Source of the DNA: Adenophora triphylla var. japonica
Taxonomy: Eukaryota > Streptophyta > Magnoliopsida > Asterales > Campanulaceae
Direction of reading: 5' to 3'
Length of the DNA: 64,000 bases
NCBI GenBank assembly: GCA_022495995.1
Contig: JAFEMH010000162.1
Coordinates: 558,001-622,000 of the forward strand
The notes under the pieces are model-generated. The model was not told the DNA's origin, ran no database searches, and saw nothing but the letters and a program-made list of their open reading frames with translations. Position numbers and translations under genes: made by a program. Numbering within the stretch: position 1 is the stretch's first letter; each line of letters begins with the position of its first letter. Shown piece after piece: positions 45,451-57,252 of this stretch.

Positions 45451-46740
45451 ATTATACCCTATACCCTATACTCTATACCTTATACCATATACTCTATACC
45501 ATATATACTATACCATATAAACTACACCCTATATCCTATACCCTATACCCTATATTCTATAGGGCATACCCTATACCCTATAGGGTATACCCTATATCAT
45601 ATGTTCTATGTCCTATATCCTATAGGGTATATCCTATGCCCTATACCCTATAGGGTATACCCTATACCATATACCCTATACCTTATAGGGTATACCCTAT
45701 ACCCTATAGGGTATACCCTATACCATATGCCCTATACCTTATACCCTATACCCTATAGGGTATACCCTATACCCTATAGGGTATACCCTATAGGGTATAC
45801 CCTATACCATATGCCCTATATCCTATAGGGTATACCCTATACCTTATACCCTATACCCTATAGGGTATACCCTATACCATATACCCTATAGGGTATACCC
45901 TATAGGGTATACCCTATACCATATGCCCTATATCCTATAGGGTATACCCTATACCTTATACCTTATACCCTATAGAGTATACCCTATACCAAATGCCCTA
46001 TAGGATATACCCTATACCCTATAGGGTATACCCTATACCCTGTACCCTATAGGGTATACCCTATACCCTATAGGATATACCCTATACCCTATATCTTATA
46101 GGGTATACCCTATACCCTATAGGGTATACCCTATACCCTATACCCTATACCCTATAGGGTATACCCTATATCATATGCCCTATACCCTATGCCCTATATC
46201 CTATAGGGTATACCCTATACCCTATAGGGTATACCCTATACCCTATACCTTATAGGGTATACCCTATACCCTATAGGGTATACCCTATACCATATACCCT
46301 ATACCCTATACCTTATAGGGTATACCCTATACCCTATAGGGTATACCCTATACCATATGCCCTATACCTTATACCCTATACCCTATAGGGTATACCCTAT
46401 ACCCTATACCCTATATGGTATACCCTATACCCTATATGGTATACCTTATACCATATGCCCTATGCCCTATACCTTATACCCTATACCCTATACCCTATAG
46501 GGTATACCCTATACCATATGCCCTATACACTATATCCTATACCCTATATCCTATACCCTATACCCTATAGGGTATACCCTATACCATATGCCATATACCC
46601 TATAGGGTATACCCTATACCCTATATCTTATACCCTATACCCTATACCTTATAGGATATACCCTATACCCTATACTCTATATCCTATACCCTATATCATA
46701 TACCCTATGCCCTATACACTATACCCTATAACCTATATCC
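45451..46740. repeat. (CCCTATA)n minisatellite, C-rich orientation
   Basis: About 1.3 kb of CCCTATA heptamers with frequent local inversions (TATAGGGTATACCC) and variants CCATATG and CCTTATA. The complementary strand is (TATAGGG)n, one base away from the plant telomere heptamer. Confidence 0.97.
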
Positions 46741-47530
46741 TATAGGGTATATGGCATATGGTATAGGGTATACCCTATAGGGTATAGGGTATAGGATATA
46801 GGGTATATGATATAGTGTATAGTGTATAGGGTATAGGGTATAGTATATAGGGTATAGGGTATAGGGTATAGGGTATAAGGTATAGGGCATATGGTATAGG
46901 GTATACCCTATAGGGTATAGGGTATAAGGTATAGGACATAGGGCATATGGTATATGGTATAGGATATAGGGTATAGGATATATGATATAGGGTATAATGT
47001 ATGTAGGCATAGGGCATATGGTATAGGGTATACTCCTATAGGGTATAAGGTATAGGGCATATATGGTATAAGGTATACCCTATAGGTATATAGGTATATA
47101 CCTATAGGTATACCCTATACCATATGCCCTATACCCTATAGGATATAGGTTATAGGGTATAGTGTATAGGACATGTGGTATAGGGTATGTGATATAGGGT
47201 ATAGGATATAGTGTATAGGTATAGGGTATAGTGTATAAGTATATGGTATAGGGTATAGGGTAAAGGGTATAGAATATAGGATATGTGGTATATGGTATAT
47301 GGTATAGTATAGTGGTATAGTGTGATAGGGTATAGGGTATAGTGTATAGTGGTATGTGGTATAGTATGTGTAGGATATAGGTTATAGGGTATAGTGTATA
47401 GGGCATAGGGTATAGGGTATAGGGTATAGTGTATAGGGTATAGTGTATAAGGTATAGTATAGGGTATAGGATATAGGATATAGGATATAGGTTATAGGGT
47501 ATAGTGTAGGGTGTATAGGGTATAGGTTAT
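46741..47530. repeat. (GGGTATA)n minisatellite, G-rich orientation
   Basis: About 790 bases with the G-rich heptamer on the plus strand, directly joined to the opposite-orientation array at about 46740. The two form a very large imperfect inverted repeat. Confidence 0.97.
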
Positions 47531-47785
47531 AGGATTTTGGCGTTGCATTAGTAATTTAGGCGTTACATTAGGATTTTGGCATTGCATTAGACTCGTTACA
47601 TTAGCTCTGGCGTTGCATTAGATGCGTTACATTAGCTCTGGCGTTGCATTAGCCGTTACATTAGCTCTGGCGTTGCATTAGATGCGTTACATTAGCTCTG
47701 GCGTTGCATTAGATGCGTTACATTAGCTCGTGGCGTTACATTAGATGCGTTAGATGCGTTACATTAGGTCAGAAATGTAGTAGTG

Positions 47786-47878
47786 CCTAAACCCTAAACC
47801 TTAACCCCTAAACCATAAACCCTAAACCCTATACCCCTAAACCCTAAACTCTAAACCCTAAACCCTAAATCTCAAATC
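47786..47878. repeat. Telomere-like (CCCTAAA)n tract, right part
   Basis: Continuation of the 42744-43049 tract, separated from it by the CACTA insertion and starting with the CCT duplication. Confidence 0.9.
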
Positions 47879-47889
47879 TTATACAATTA

Positions 47890-48240
47890 TAACCGTTTGA
47901 AATTTCAGTCAGTTTTTTAACGTTTTCAGTTAGTTTTTTAGAATTTCAGTCAGTTTTTTAACGTTTCCAGTTAGTTTATTAGAATTTCAGTCAGTTTTTT
48001 AACGTTTTCAGTTAGTTTTTTAGAATTTCAATCAGTTTTTTAACGTTTTCAATTAGTTTATTGAAATTCCAGTCAGTTTTTTAACGTATCCAGTTAGTTT
48101 TTACGAATTTCAGTCAGTTTTTTAACGTTTCAAGTTAGTTTTTTAACATTTTCAGTTAGTTTTTTGGAATTCCAGTCAATTTTCTAACGTTTCCAGTTAA
48201 ATTTTTTAATGTTTTCAGTTAGTTATTTTGTTTATTAATT
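47890..48240. repeat. Tandem repeat of about 46 bp
   Basis: Eight or so diverged copies of a unit with CAGTCAGTTTTTTAACGTTT and TCAGTTAGTTTTTTAGAATT. It lies between the telomere-like tract and the right subterminal repeats of the family-B CACTA. Confidence 0.9.
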
Positions 48241-48936
48241 AAAATTAAATAAAAATTAAATGTTATAATCACCGACGGAATATTTTCGTCGCTGATAAAT
48301 TAAAAAAACAAAAAAACAAAAATTATTTATCACCAACGGAATAATTCCGTCGCTGTTTAATTAAAAATAATTAAAAATGAAATGCTATAATCACCGACGG
48401 AATATTTCCGTCGCTGATAAATAAAAAAAAATTAATTTATCACCGACGGAAATATTCCGTCGCTGGTTTATTTAAATAAAAAAATTAAAAAATAATTAAT
48501 TTCTACCGACGTAATGCACTATTCGTCATTGACACTAAATATAATTAAAAATTAAATGTTATAATCACCGACGGAATATTTTCGTCGCTGATAAATAAAA
48601 AAATAAAATTAATTTATCTCCGACGGATATATTCCGTCGCTGATTTATTTTAAAAAAATATTAACTTTTCACCGACGAAATAATTCTGTCGTTGATTAAT
48701 TATTAGCGACGGAATATTCCGTCGGTAAATCAGGCGCCAATCTAGTGGCGGTAATGAAACGAATATTCGAGGAATATTCGTTTTTAGCGACGGACGTTAG
48801 CGACGGAATTCAATTCCGTCGGTAAAGTTGATGCCAAAATCATTCCGTCGTTATAGCATAATTTCCGTCGCTAAACAGCGACGGAATGCTTCCGTCGCTG
48901 TTGATTCCGTCGCTAAAGCCTCAGTTTCTTGTAGTG

Positions 48937-50480
48937 TGTACTTTCAGCTTTTTCAAAATCAGTTTTGAATTTTTCGAATTCAACTTCTCTCTTGGTTATC
49001 AGAACTTCAAGTTTGGCAATGATATCTTTTTGAACATCAATTTATTTTGAAAGTTTGATTTTCTCATCTTCATAAACAACTAATTCATCAGAAAGAGATT
49101 TATTTACCTTAGCAAGTACCTCAATTTCTTTTGAAAGTTTGGTTTTCTCATCTCCACAAACAACTAATTTATCAGAAAGAGATTTATTTACCTTAGCAAG
49201 TACCTCAATTTTGTCCATCCCCTTTATCCAATCAGTATGCACCTTTTGTAGGTTGCAAAAAGTTCCTCATAGGGAATGTCCCTATCCTCATTATCAGAAT
49301 CTCCTTTTACAGTGAAGCAAATGAAAATCAGATCAGATGTGTCAACGGATGTGTTCACATCTGGGACCACATCCAAATATTCCTCAGGAACTCCTTCTTC
49401 AATTCCCGCAGTAATAGTGCATTAAACACGTAATGGCGCTTATCACAGCATGTTAGCCACTTCTTCCTCATCCTCACTATCACCGAGAAGCTAAAGTGTA
49501 ACTCATTCTCCTTTTCTTAAGTGTGTTAGCACACTCATTAGTAAAGTGACCAAAGCCACAACATGCTCTACATTGCACAGACTCAGAGGATTTCTTGTTA
49601 TCAAAACTTTTCTTCTTGGACCCCTCATCATAATTATCATCTTGTTTCTCTAAATCCTGAGAGGTTTTTCTAGGAAACTTGTTTATCCTTTTGTTATTCA
49701 AAATAGAATTGAACTTCTTGGTTATTACAACCACATCATCTTCCTTAAGATTAGATTCATTAATTTCAGAGGAAAGGTCAGCTAATTCCTTTGGAATAGC
49801 TGCAGAACTCTTAAGGGTAATACTTATTGCCTTGTTCTTTTGTTGAGCTTCAAGATTGAGCTAAAAAATAGTTAAAATACCAACAATTTTGTTTAATTCT
49901 ACTGTGTTGGTGTCATTAGTCTCTTCTATAATAGCCACCTTAATGTTAAACCTTTTGGGCAAAGTCCTTAAGAATTTGCTGACTAATCTCGCATTCGAAA
50001 TTGACTCTCATAGGCTAGTGCATTCATTGGAGATTTCATGGATCTTAGCAGCATAGGAAACGATATCTTCAGTCTCCTCCATTCTAAGGATTTCAAACCT
50101 ATCCATTAAAATCCTAAGCCTAGCAGCCTTTACACTTGGAATTCCTTCACATTGCATTTGTAAGATATCCCAAGCATTCTTTGCAATGCTTTCATTAGTG
50201 ATGAGTTTGTACATATTTTCAGAAACATGGCTGGAAAATTATAATTTACAGCAAGTATTTCATCAAGAGTCCACCTTTCTTCAGGGTTCTTTTCAAAAAT
50301 AGACTCACCAACACCAGACGCAGGCTTCTTCTCCACAGTAGGAGGTTGCTATGCAACAAGGATACACATCCAAGCCCTTTCATCAATACCTTTGATGTAA
50401 TTACGCATCTTAGACTTCCAAAGAGAATAATTTGTGCCATCCAAGACAGGAGGCCTGTTTTGATGATTTTGGCATTCCAT
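48937..50480 (-). pseudogene. Copia-type gag, truncated
   Basis: The minus-strand frame starts near 50480 (MECQNHQNRPPVLDGTNYSL) with the typical Copia Gag N-terminus (WKSKMRNYIKGIDERAW). The capsid core (UBN2 type) is at 50214-50008 (AWDILQMQCEG, RILMDRFE). The CCHC zinc knuckle CRACCGFGHFTNEC lies at about 49531-49572, followed by a coiled-coil tail (49042-49242) with an internal duplication of EVLAKVNKSLSDxLVV. Gag builds the particle and packages RNA. Breaks: a TAG at 50349-50351, frame changes near 50215 and 49980, and stops at 49861 and 49480. The sequence ends abruptly at 48936 against the family-B CACTA, so no pol remains in the window. Confidence 0.85.
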
Positions 50481-50526
50481 AATGACTACACTTTCTGGAT
50501 CAACACTCAGTAATATATCGAGAGTT

Positions 50527-50539
50527 GGCTCTGATACCA
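50527..50539 (-). other. Copia primer-binding site
   Basis: The minus strand reads TGGTATCAGAGCC, complementary to initiator tRNA-Met, about 50 bases upstream of the gag start. It sets the inner border of the 5' LTR at about 50546-50549. Confidence 0.85.
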
Positions 50540-50548
50540 ATTGAATGT

Positions 50549-51484
50549 TTCGTGTAGCTAGGAAGCTTCAAACAACTCAACAGACACGGATGTGAGTACA
50601 TATGTGTCTCACAACTGTCCACACATCCACAAATAATGCAGCGGAATAAATTAATAATACAAGAGTTATATACGCTCACTGATCTTGAGATCAGCAAACT
50701 AGACTTACACCCAAAAACTTTTCATTATTAAAACTTTTGTTGCTTACAAAAATATGAATATGTGAAAACTAAAAGACGAAAATACGAAACAAGTTCTAAT
50801 CACCTTCTACGATAAGAACAGACTCCCTTTCCCAAGTAGAATCTATTCCAATCAGAAGTAAAACAAAGAACTCGATTAAAAATCTACATGTGAGTTCGGA
50901 TGTATGTCACAACCTTCACTCACAACCTAAAATAACAATATGAAAACGTGAAGAACTGAAGTATTTGTCTCTCAAATAAATCTTTAAAACTGTCTTCTCT
51001 TTGTGCTGATCACTTGTATATATATGCACCTTGAGAAGATCTTCACGAATCTAACACTTTCCTAATGTGAGGTTTTCAAATCCTACAAGAAAACATAAAG
51101 CACACTCACAAGGAAAGATATTTTGTTAGTAGGTTAGTCCTAATATAAATCTATGTACATAAATAAAAGATATTTACAATATTAACAAAAGTCCTTGACA
51201 AAGTAGGACACAATAAATCTTTCATGAAAGTATAAAATCAACTTACCAAAAATACCTCTTTGATTCGAAATAGGAAACAACTTATTTCCTAAACTAAAGT
51301 CCTTTTCACAATATGACAATATAAATCTTCCCATGAAAGTCCCAAAATCAACTTACCTTTTTGATATTGATTCGAAATTAAGGAAACACTTTGTTAGTAC
51401 AGACTGTGGGTGTTACCACAGGTGCTATCACTGGCAGTTGGGTGTTACCCGAACTGGAATGATTTGTAATTTAATAATTCTTTC
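50549..51484 (-). repeat. Copia 5' LTR (outer border uncertain)
   Basis: Sequence upstream of the primer-binding site on the minus strand. TATATATAC at about 51015-51024 is a suitable TATA box. A 60-base segment with TTCATGAAAGT...AAATCAACTTACC occurs twice (51220-51275 and 51320-51370). No second LTR is in the window, so the outer end cannot be fixed. The Tat element inserted at 51485, possibly within this LTR. Confidence 0.55.
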
Positions 51485-52144
51485 TGAACATACCAAAAGT
51501 GTCAAGTTGGGCCAAGTAAGCAAAGCCCAATCCTCAAGGCAACCATTGCCCCAACATATCAAGGGGGCCAGGCCCAATCAATGCAAGGCCCGAAGCCCGT
51601 CCCAAATATCAGTCGACTAAGCCCAACGTCCGACCTATCAGGTCCCGACCTAACTTAATCCGACCTTACAATCCAGACTCTAATACGGGTACGATCCATG
51701 CTCTACCCGTCGCCAGTCGACCATTCCTCAACCGGCGACCTCGACTAAATCCACAAGTGTCGACTTGACACTTGCCAAGACATCCGGGTCAACCGTTCTC
51801 ATAATCACATCCCTACAAATCAGAGCCGTTAGAGAGACACGTTCCTACGACCAAGAATCGCCGAAATCTCTGAGCACATGTCGTCCCCAAAAATATAACC
51901 ACCATTGTCTATAAATACTTCATCACTACCAAACGGTAAGAAAAGGTAATCGCAATTTTGTTATTTGAATTCAACCGTTCATTTACAATATTTGCTCTCC
52001 GAAACATATACTTACTCTCACGCCCGAGGGTCTAAGCCTGAGACACATCCGGCTAGTCGTGGGTTCTTGTTTTCAGTGTCAGAGCCGTGTGATTAGTCCC
52101 GCCACGTGGAGGATTACCGATAAGCACAATTCCCGCAAAGATCA
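51485..52144 (+). repeat. 5' LTR of the Tat element
   Basis: 660 bp, aligned with 62576-63236. CTATAAATACTTC (51911-51923) contains the likely TATA box. Most differences from the 3' LTR replace CTG/CAG with CG-containing triplets. Confidence 0.9.
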
Positions 52145-52194
52145 GCTTGGTTCCATTGCTGAACTGCGCTTTAGCTTGACCTCGAAAATTTCAT

Positions 52195-53740
52195 CAACCT
52201 ACAACAATGGTAACCCTGTGGGCATGTGACGCGAAGCTTCCGATGAACTCAATGAGGTGAATGCCAACACCAACGCGGATCTCAACACCAATGCCGAACG
52301 CAAATCCGCCTCCTCCCCACCAAATCGCCCTCATGGTAGAGCAACATGCTCTACCAGTGTTGTTGATGGCAGGGGATTGCCAGATACAAGAAGGGGGAAA
52401 AGACGCATGGAGGGACAAGGAGCTCCACCTCCCCCTAAGCGTCCAACTACTCATGTGAATGTTGGAAATAGGGCAGGTCCCTCATCCAACCCATTGAGCA
52501 GGAAGGAAATGTTATCGAGCGAGCCCGCATTCTCGGCCGAGCTATCGGGCTATGAGGAGGCCGAGAAGGCGTATATAAGATCGTAGAGGGTGGCTCCTCT
52601 CTCAAGTCTCCAACAACAGCCAGAGTGCTAGGCCTAATGAGGGTGTGGGACAAAACGGCGAAGACAGGATAGTACAACGACCTCCAACTCTCATTCATGT
52701 GCCGAGTAATGACTTAAGGGCTAGCCTCACCAGGAATAGGGAGCAGGAGGCTCAATCAGATTTGAGGACCCACTTAGAGGCCAATAGAAGTCGACGTGGT
52801 TCACCAGCTAGGACACAAAGATCTCAATCTCATAGAGACAGGAATGGGCGCAGGTCACCCATAAGAGAAGAAAGGCGCAGTCGCCACTGAGATAATAGGC
52901 GCAGTCGCCATCCCAGGACGAGGCGCAGGTCATCCCAAAGGAATGACAGGCATAGGTCTCCGCTCGATCGTAAAGGGCTCATTCTCACGAGACAGGAGGA
53001 GTAGGCGAGCAACTCCCCCGGGAGTGAAGGTCAAAGGTCGAATATCGTACCCTCGCAGAGATGACAGACCCGACGCTAGTGGAATGGCCGATGATGAAAA
53101 AGAGGTTCAAAAATGGGAGGAGGAGAAGAAAAAGGACATTGGAAAGGTTGAACGAATCGACTTTGCTCTTCAACCTTTGTCCAAGGAACCGAGAGACAGC
53201 GACCTCTGCTGGATTTAGGTTGCCCCTTCTAGAGAAGTATTCGGGGTCAACCAACGCAAAAAGTCATATAGCACATCTCGGAAGCCACAATGTGCTTTGT
53301 CGCCAATGAGGACGACAATATGTGTAAAGCCCTCATAAGCACACTCACTGGGGCAGCCCTTACCTGGTTCAATGGTTTGGCAGCTGGTAGCATCTCCACC
53401 TGGACGTGTTTCAGGACAAAGTTCCTAGATCGCTTCTCGACTGCTAGAGCTCGAAAGGTGACAGTTACTGATCTAAGTAACTTGGTGCAAGCTAAAAATG
53501 AAAGCTCAATGAGCTACTTCACCAAGTTCAAGGAGATGGTGGATAAGATCGAGGAAGATCTCACCGATGTGAAGTTATCAACTGCTTCCGGAATGGTATT
53601 TCCTCGGCAGACATGGATTATGAACTCACAGTTCGTACAGTCACAACTCGACAAGAGTTGTTTTAAAAGGTTTATAACGTCGCACTGGCCGAGGAAAGGA
53701 AGGAAAAGATAAATGGGAAAAACCCCAAGGTGGAGGTCGC
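52195..53740 (+). pseudogene. Tat gag, N-terminal and capsid part
   Basis: An Asn/Thr-rich start (52257) is followed by a strongly Arg/Ser-rich linker (52700-53050). The capsid domain is at 53290-53600: MCKALISTLTGAALTWFNGL, GSISTWTCFRTKFLDRF and the YFTKFKEMV helix. This is the standard Ty3 retrotransposon Gag core that forms the particle. Frame changes near 52590, 52890, 52950 and 53215 split it into several short frames. The long Arg/Ser linker is typical of Tat-lineage Gag. Confidence 0.8.
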
Positions 53741-54383
53741 CGATGACAAGAAGGACTCCAACAAAAATGGAGGAAACAATAAAAATGGAAAGAACAGGAC
53801 AAGGGCGACAGAGAAGGTGCCCGAGACTTTCACTCCCCTAACGGTGAGTCGAACTGAAATCATTAATGCGGTCGAGCTGGCCCCACCTGCCCCAATGAAC
53901 CCAGGCAACAAGTTCAGACGGGACAATAGCAAGTACTGTGATTACCATAAAAACACAGGTCATCTTACGGAGGATTGCTTAGGATTGAAACGTATCATCC
54001 AAAGAATGGTCGACCAGGGGAGGCTCGACGCATATGTAAAAAGGCCTCAAGCTGGTGGGGGCGAGCAACCAGCAGGTGGACAGCAGGGACCAAGGCAACC
54101 TAGATTGAACTTGGGAGTCATCACAGAGCAAGCCAGCAACACGGCCATCAAACACAAAATTTTTCAGCTCAATAAAGCCCCACATGTGCCTCCAAGGAGA
54201 GATGTCAGAGATGATGTGATCAGCTTCTACCCCCATGAATTGGCAACCAATATAGCGGCTAGGGAGCAAGTTCTCGTCATCCCAGGTCTCATAGACGGAT
54301 GTACGACGAGCAGACTCCTGGTCGACACGGGGGCCTGTAAAGATATTTTGTTCTACAAGACCTTCCCCGGAGATGGGTCTTAA
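53730..54383 (+). pseudogene. Tat gag C-terminus and protease
   Basis: A 217-codon open stretch. A Lys/Asn/Gly-rich linker is followed by the nucleocapsid motif YCDYHKNTGHLTEDCLGLKR (about 53935-53995) and a Gln/Gly-rich linker. The aspartic protease starts with LIDGCTTSRLLVDTGACKDI (about 54288-54345). DTGA is the catalytic loop; the protease cuts the polyprotein. The frame stops at 54383, inside the protease, where further frameshifts begin. Confidence 0.85.
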
Positions 54384-56175
54384 TGACGAGCACTGAAAGA
54401 TATGATGGCAGGTTGGAGGGTTTCACCAACCATCGAGTTAACGCTAAAGGACGATTGAGCTCGACGTCGGCCTTGGCGGCACCCCGCTGGGGTAGTATCA
54501 AAGGTACAATTTATTGTGATAGATGTGAACAGTGATTACGCTGCTATACTTTGTATTCCTGGTCAGGTTGCGCTTGGAATGGTGGCATCAATCCCTCACC
54601 AGCGAGTCAAGTTCCCCACACCTGCTGGAGTAGGATGTGTACAAGGCACAACTCGATCCTACCTGGATCATGTTCTCAGAGAAAGAAAGAAAAGAGAATT
54701 AGAAATTCGAGACTCGCAGATGGTTACTTGAAGCCGTCCCGCCGGGCCACCAAAACTACCCGACTGTCAACGATCACCAATATGGAAGAGTCGACCTATC
54801 GCTCAAATGACGAGGTCATGTTTGAGTCGACACGTCACTCTGAAACCACAACGGTCGATCCAGATGTAGTTATGGTCGACCAAGTCCTCATAGGCAACCT
54901 ATGCCTCCAGATCGACAATAACTCGGGGGCCACCACCACGAGGTTGCGTATAAGCCGCATGATATGATAGCCGAGGAAGCTCCACACCCGGGGGCCGAGG
55001 AGAGAAAAGAGTTAGGGAGATCATCATTGAGACTCTCAGCTCGTATATGGTCCAGCAGCCGGGAGGCCGGACGAGCTAGAATCGCAGTCACCAACCCTTC
55101 CTACCCCGACCAAAAAATTCAGATTGGGAAACAATTGTCACCAAGAAAGGCTAGAAATCATCTAGCTACTCAAGGGGAGCAATGATGTCTTTGCATGGAG
55201 AGTAGAAGACATGAAGGGAATCAAGGAAGAGGTCGCCGTTCACGTAGCTTGAAGTCAACCCGACCATAAAGCCTAGACCCCAAAAATTGAGAAGTTTTGC
55301 TCGCGATAAGGAGGAGGCCATAAAAGCCGAGGTACAAAACTTTTGAGTGTGTATTATTAAGGAGGCCACTCATACAACGTGGTTGGCACAATGTGGTCAT
55401 GGTGAAGAAATCAAATGGCAAATGGCGGATGTGTGTCGACTTCACCACTCGAATCTTGCTTGCCCGAAGGACGCCTACCCCTTCCTAGAATCGACAAACT
55501 AGTTGATTCCATTACCGGTCACTCCACCCTCGCCTTCCTCGACGCTTACTCAGGTACCACCGCATTAAGATGCATGAGGACGACATAGTCAAGACGACAT
55601 TTCAAGCGAGCTGGAGGCATCTACCGCTACAACATACGATGCCATTTGGATTGAAGAATGCAAAGGTGCGACTTATCAAAGAATGGTGAACAAGGTCTTT
55701 GCCTCACAACTTGGTCGAAATATGGAGGCTTACGTCGACGATATGGTCATCAAAACTAAGACCGGACGTCACGTAGTCGACCTAAAAGAAACATTCGCCA
55801 ATCATGAGCAAACGACATGAAACTCAATCCCAAAGAAGTGTGTCTTTGGAGTAGCAAACTGGAAAGTTCCTTGGATTCATGGTGTCCCGTAGAGGTATAG
55901 AAGCTAACCCGAGAAGATCAAGGCTCTAGTCGAGATGAAGGAGCCTACAAGTATAAAGGAGATGCAACACTAACGGCAGGTGGCACCCTAGGTCGCTTTA
56001 TATCCAAGTCGGCTGAAAGGTCTCTCCCCTTCTTCAAATCATTGAGGGGGACGAAAAACTTTGAGTGGACGGCCGAATGTCATTCGTCGTTCCAACAACT
56101 CAAAGAATACCTCGCTACTCCTCCACTATTGAGCAGCCCAACCCCTGGTGAAACCTTATTCGTGTATCTGTCTCT
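54384..56175 (+). pseudogene. Tat reverse transcriptase, heavily frameshifted
   Basis: RT motifs are readable in short pieces across frames: KSNGKWRMCVDFT (about 55410-55445), LACPKDAYP (about 55457), DKLVDSITGHSTLAFLDAYS (about 55490-55550), TMPFGLKNA (55635-55660), the catalytic YVDD in MEAYVDDMVIKTK (about 55723-55760), and the connection region TKNFEWTAECHSSFQQLK (about 56048-56100). RT copies the element RNA into DNA. At least eight frame changes are needed to join these, several at places where CTG would be expected (for example the codon pair after DFT, read as CTCGAAT). No product is possible as read. Confidence 0.8.
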
Positions 56176-57003
56176 GTGGGAGACAAATCAGTTGCAGCCG
56201 TCTTGGTTAGAGAAGAGGGGGGCCATCAAAAACCGGTGTACTACATTAGCAAGGCCCTATCAGATGTAGAGGGCAGATACTACAACGCTGAGAAGGTCGC
56301 TTATGCCTTAGTCGTAGCTTCAAGGAAGCTGCGAGCTTATTTTTTGGCTCACCCAATAGTGGTACTTACGAATGCCCCTCTAAGGAAAATTCTTCATAAG
56401 CCAGAAAGTTCAGGTCGTTTACTCAACTGGTCAATTGCCCTCACGGAATTCGACATCGAGTATCGGCCTCGAAAAGCATTGAAAGCTCAGGCATTAGCAG
56501 ACTTCTTGGTCGAGCTGACGTTCACCAAGGAAGACAGCGAAATGCAGGCTCAGAAAGATAAAACCAAGGGAAAAAAGCCGGAGTCCCAAGTCGCCACTAA
56601 CCTACCCGACGATTGTTGGAAGGTCTACTTAGATGGGTCAGCGACCAAGAACGTCAATGGAGCTGGAATAGTGCTAGTCGAACCAGAATCTGGAACAGTG
56701 TATGAAGAGTCACTAAGGTTCAAGTTTGATGCTTCCAACAACCAGGCTGAATACGAAGCCTTGGTAGCAGCCATAGAGTATGCCAAGTGCTTTGGAGCGA
56801 CTAAAATCATGGCTTATTGTGACTCCCAACTGGTAGTCAACCAGGTCAGAGGCGAGTACGAGGTACTTAGTTCCACTACGATCGAATCTTTGCGACACAG
56901 TGAAGGAACTGATAAAGGATTTGGAATTCTGGAAGATTCAGAGGATTGGACGGGAGGACAACGAGCTAGCCGACCTCCTCTCGAAATTAGCCACTTCAGA
57001 TGA
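56176..57003 (+). pseudogene. Tat RNase H and second (archaeal-type) RNase H
   Basis: A 275-codon open stretch. The first RNase H ends with VYYISKALSDVEGRYYNAEK and SGRLLNWSIALTEFDIEYRP (to about residue 100). A spacer with EMQAQKDKTKGK follows. A second RNase H begins at WKVYLDGSATKNVNGAGIVL (about 56618) with NQAEYEALVAAIEYAK and MAYCDSQLVVNQV (to about 56850). The second, archaeal-type domain is the hallmark of Tat-lineage elements; its D, E and D residues (YLDGSA, NQAEYEAL, YCDSQL) are present. The frame shifts at about 56890 before the integrase. Confidence 0.92.
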
Positions 57004-57252
57004 GCCACATTAAGAGCCCATCTCTTTCCTCAAAAATCCAGCTTATGAGAGGATAAAAATTCAATGTATAGAGGACGCTTCAAGAAATTGGGTTTATGAG
57101 AAGTGTTGGATCGAAGAAATGAAGGCGTACCTAGAAAGTGGCGAGCTGCCTGATGACGAGAAGAAAGCTCAAGCTATCAAAAAGAAAGCTCTGAGGTACG
57201 TTATTCAAGGAGGCGATCTGTTCAGAAGATCCTACACTCGACCATTGCTAAA
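57004..57252 (+). pseudogene. Linker between RNase H and integrase
   Basis: In a neighbouring frame the polyprotein continues with WVYEKCWIEEMKAYLESGEL (about 57085-57145) and RYVIQGGDLFRRSYTRPLLK (about 57197-57255), joining directly to the integrase. One frame change near 56890 and a stop near 57009 separate it from the RNase H frame. Confidence 0.75.

Noticed and set aside
45601..47406. Tyr/Pro/Ile-rich open frames on both strands
   Set aside because: They are translations of the CCCTATA/GGGTATA minisatellite.
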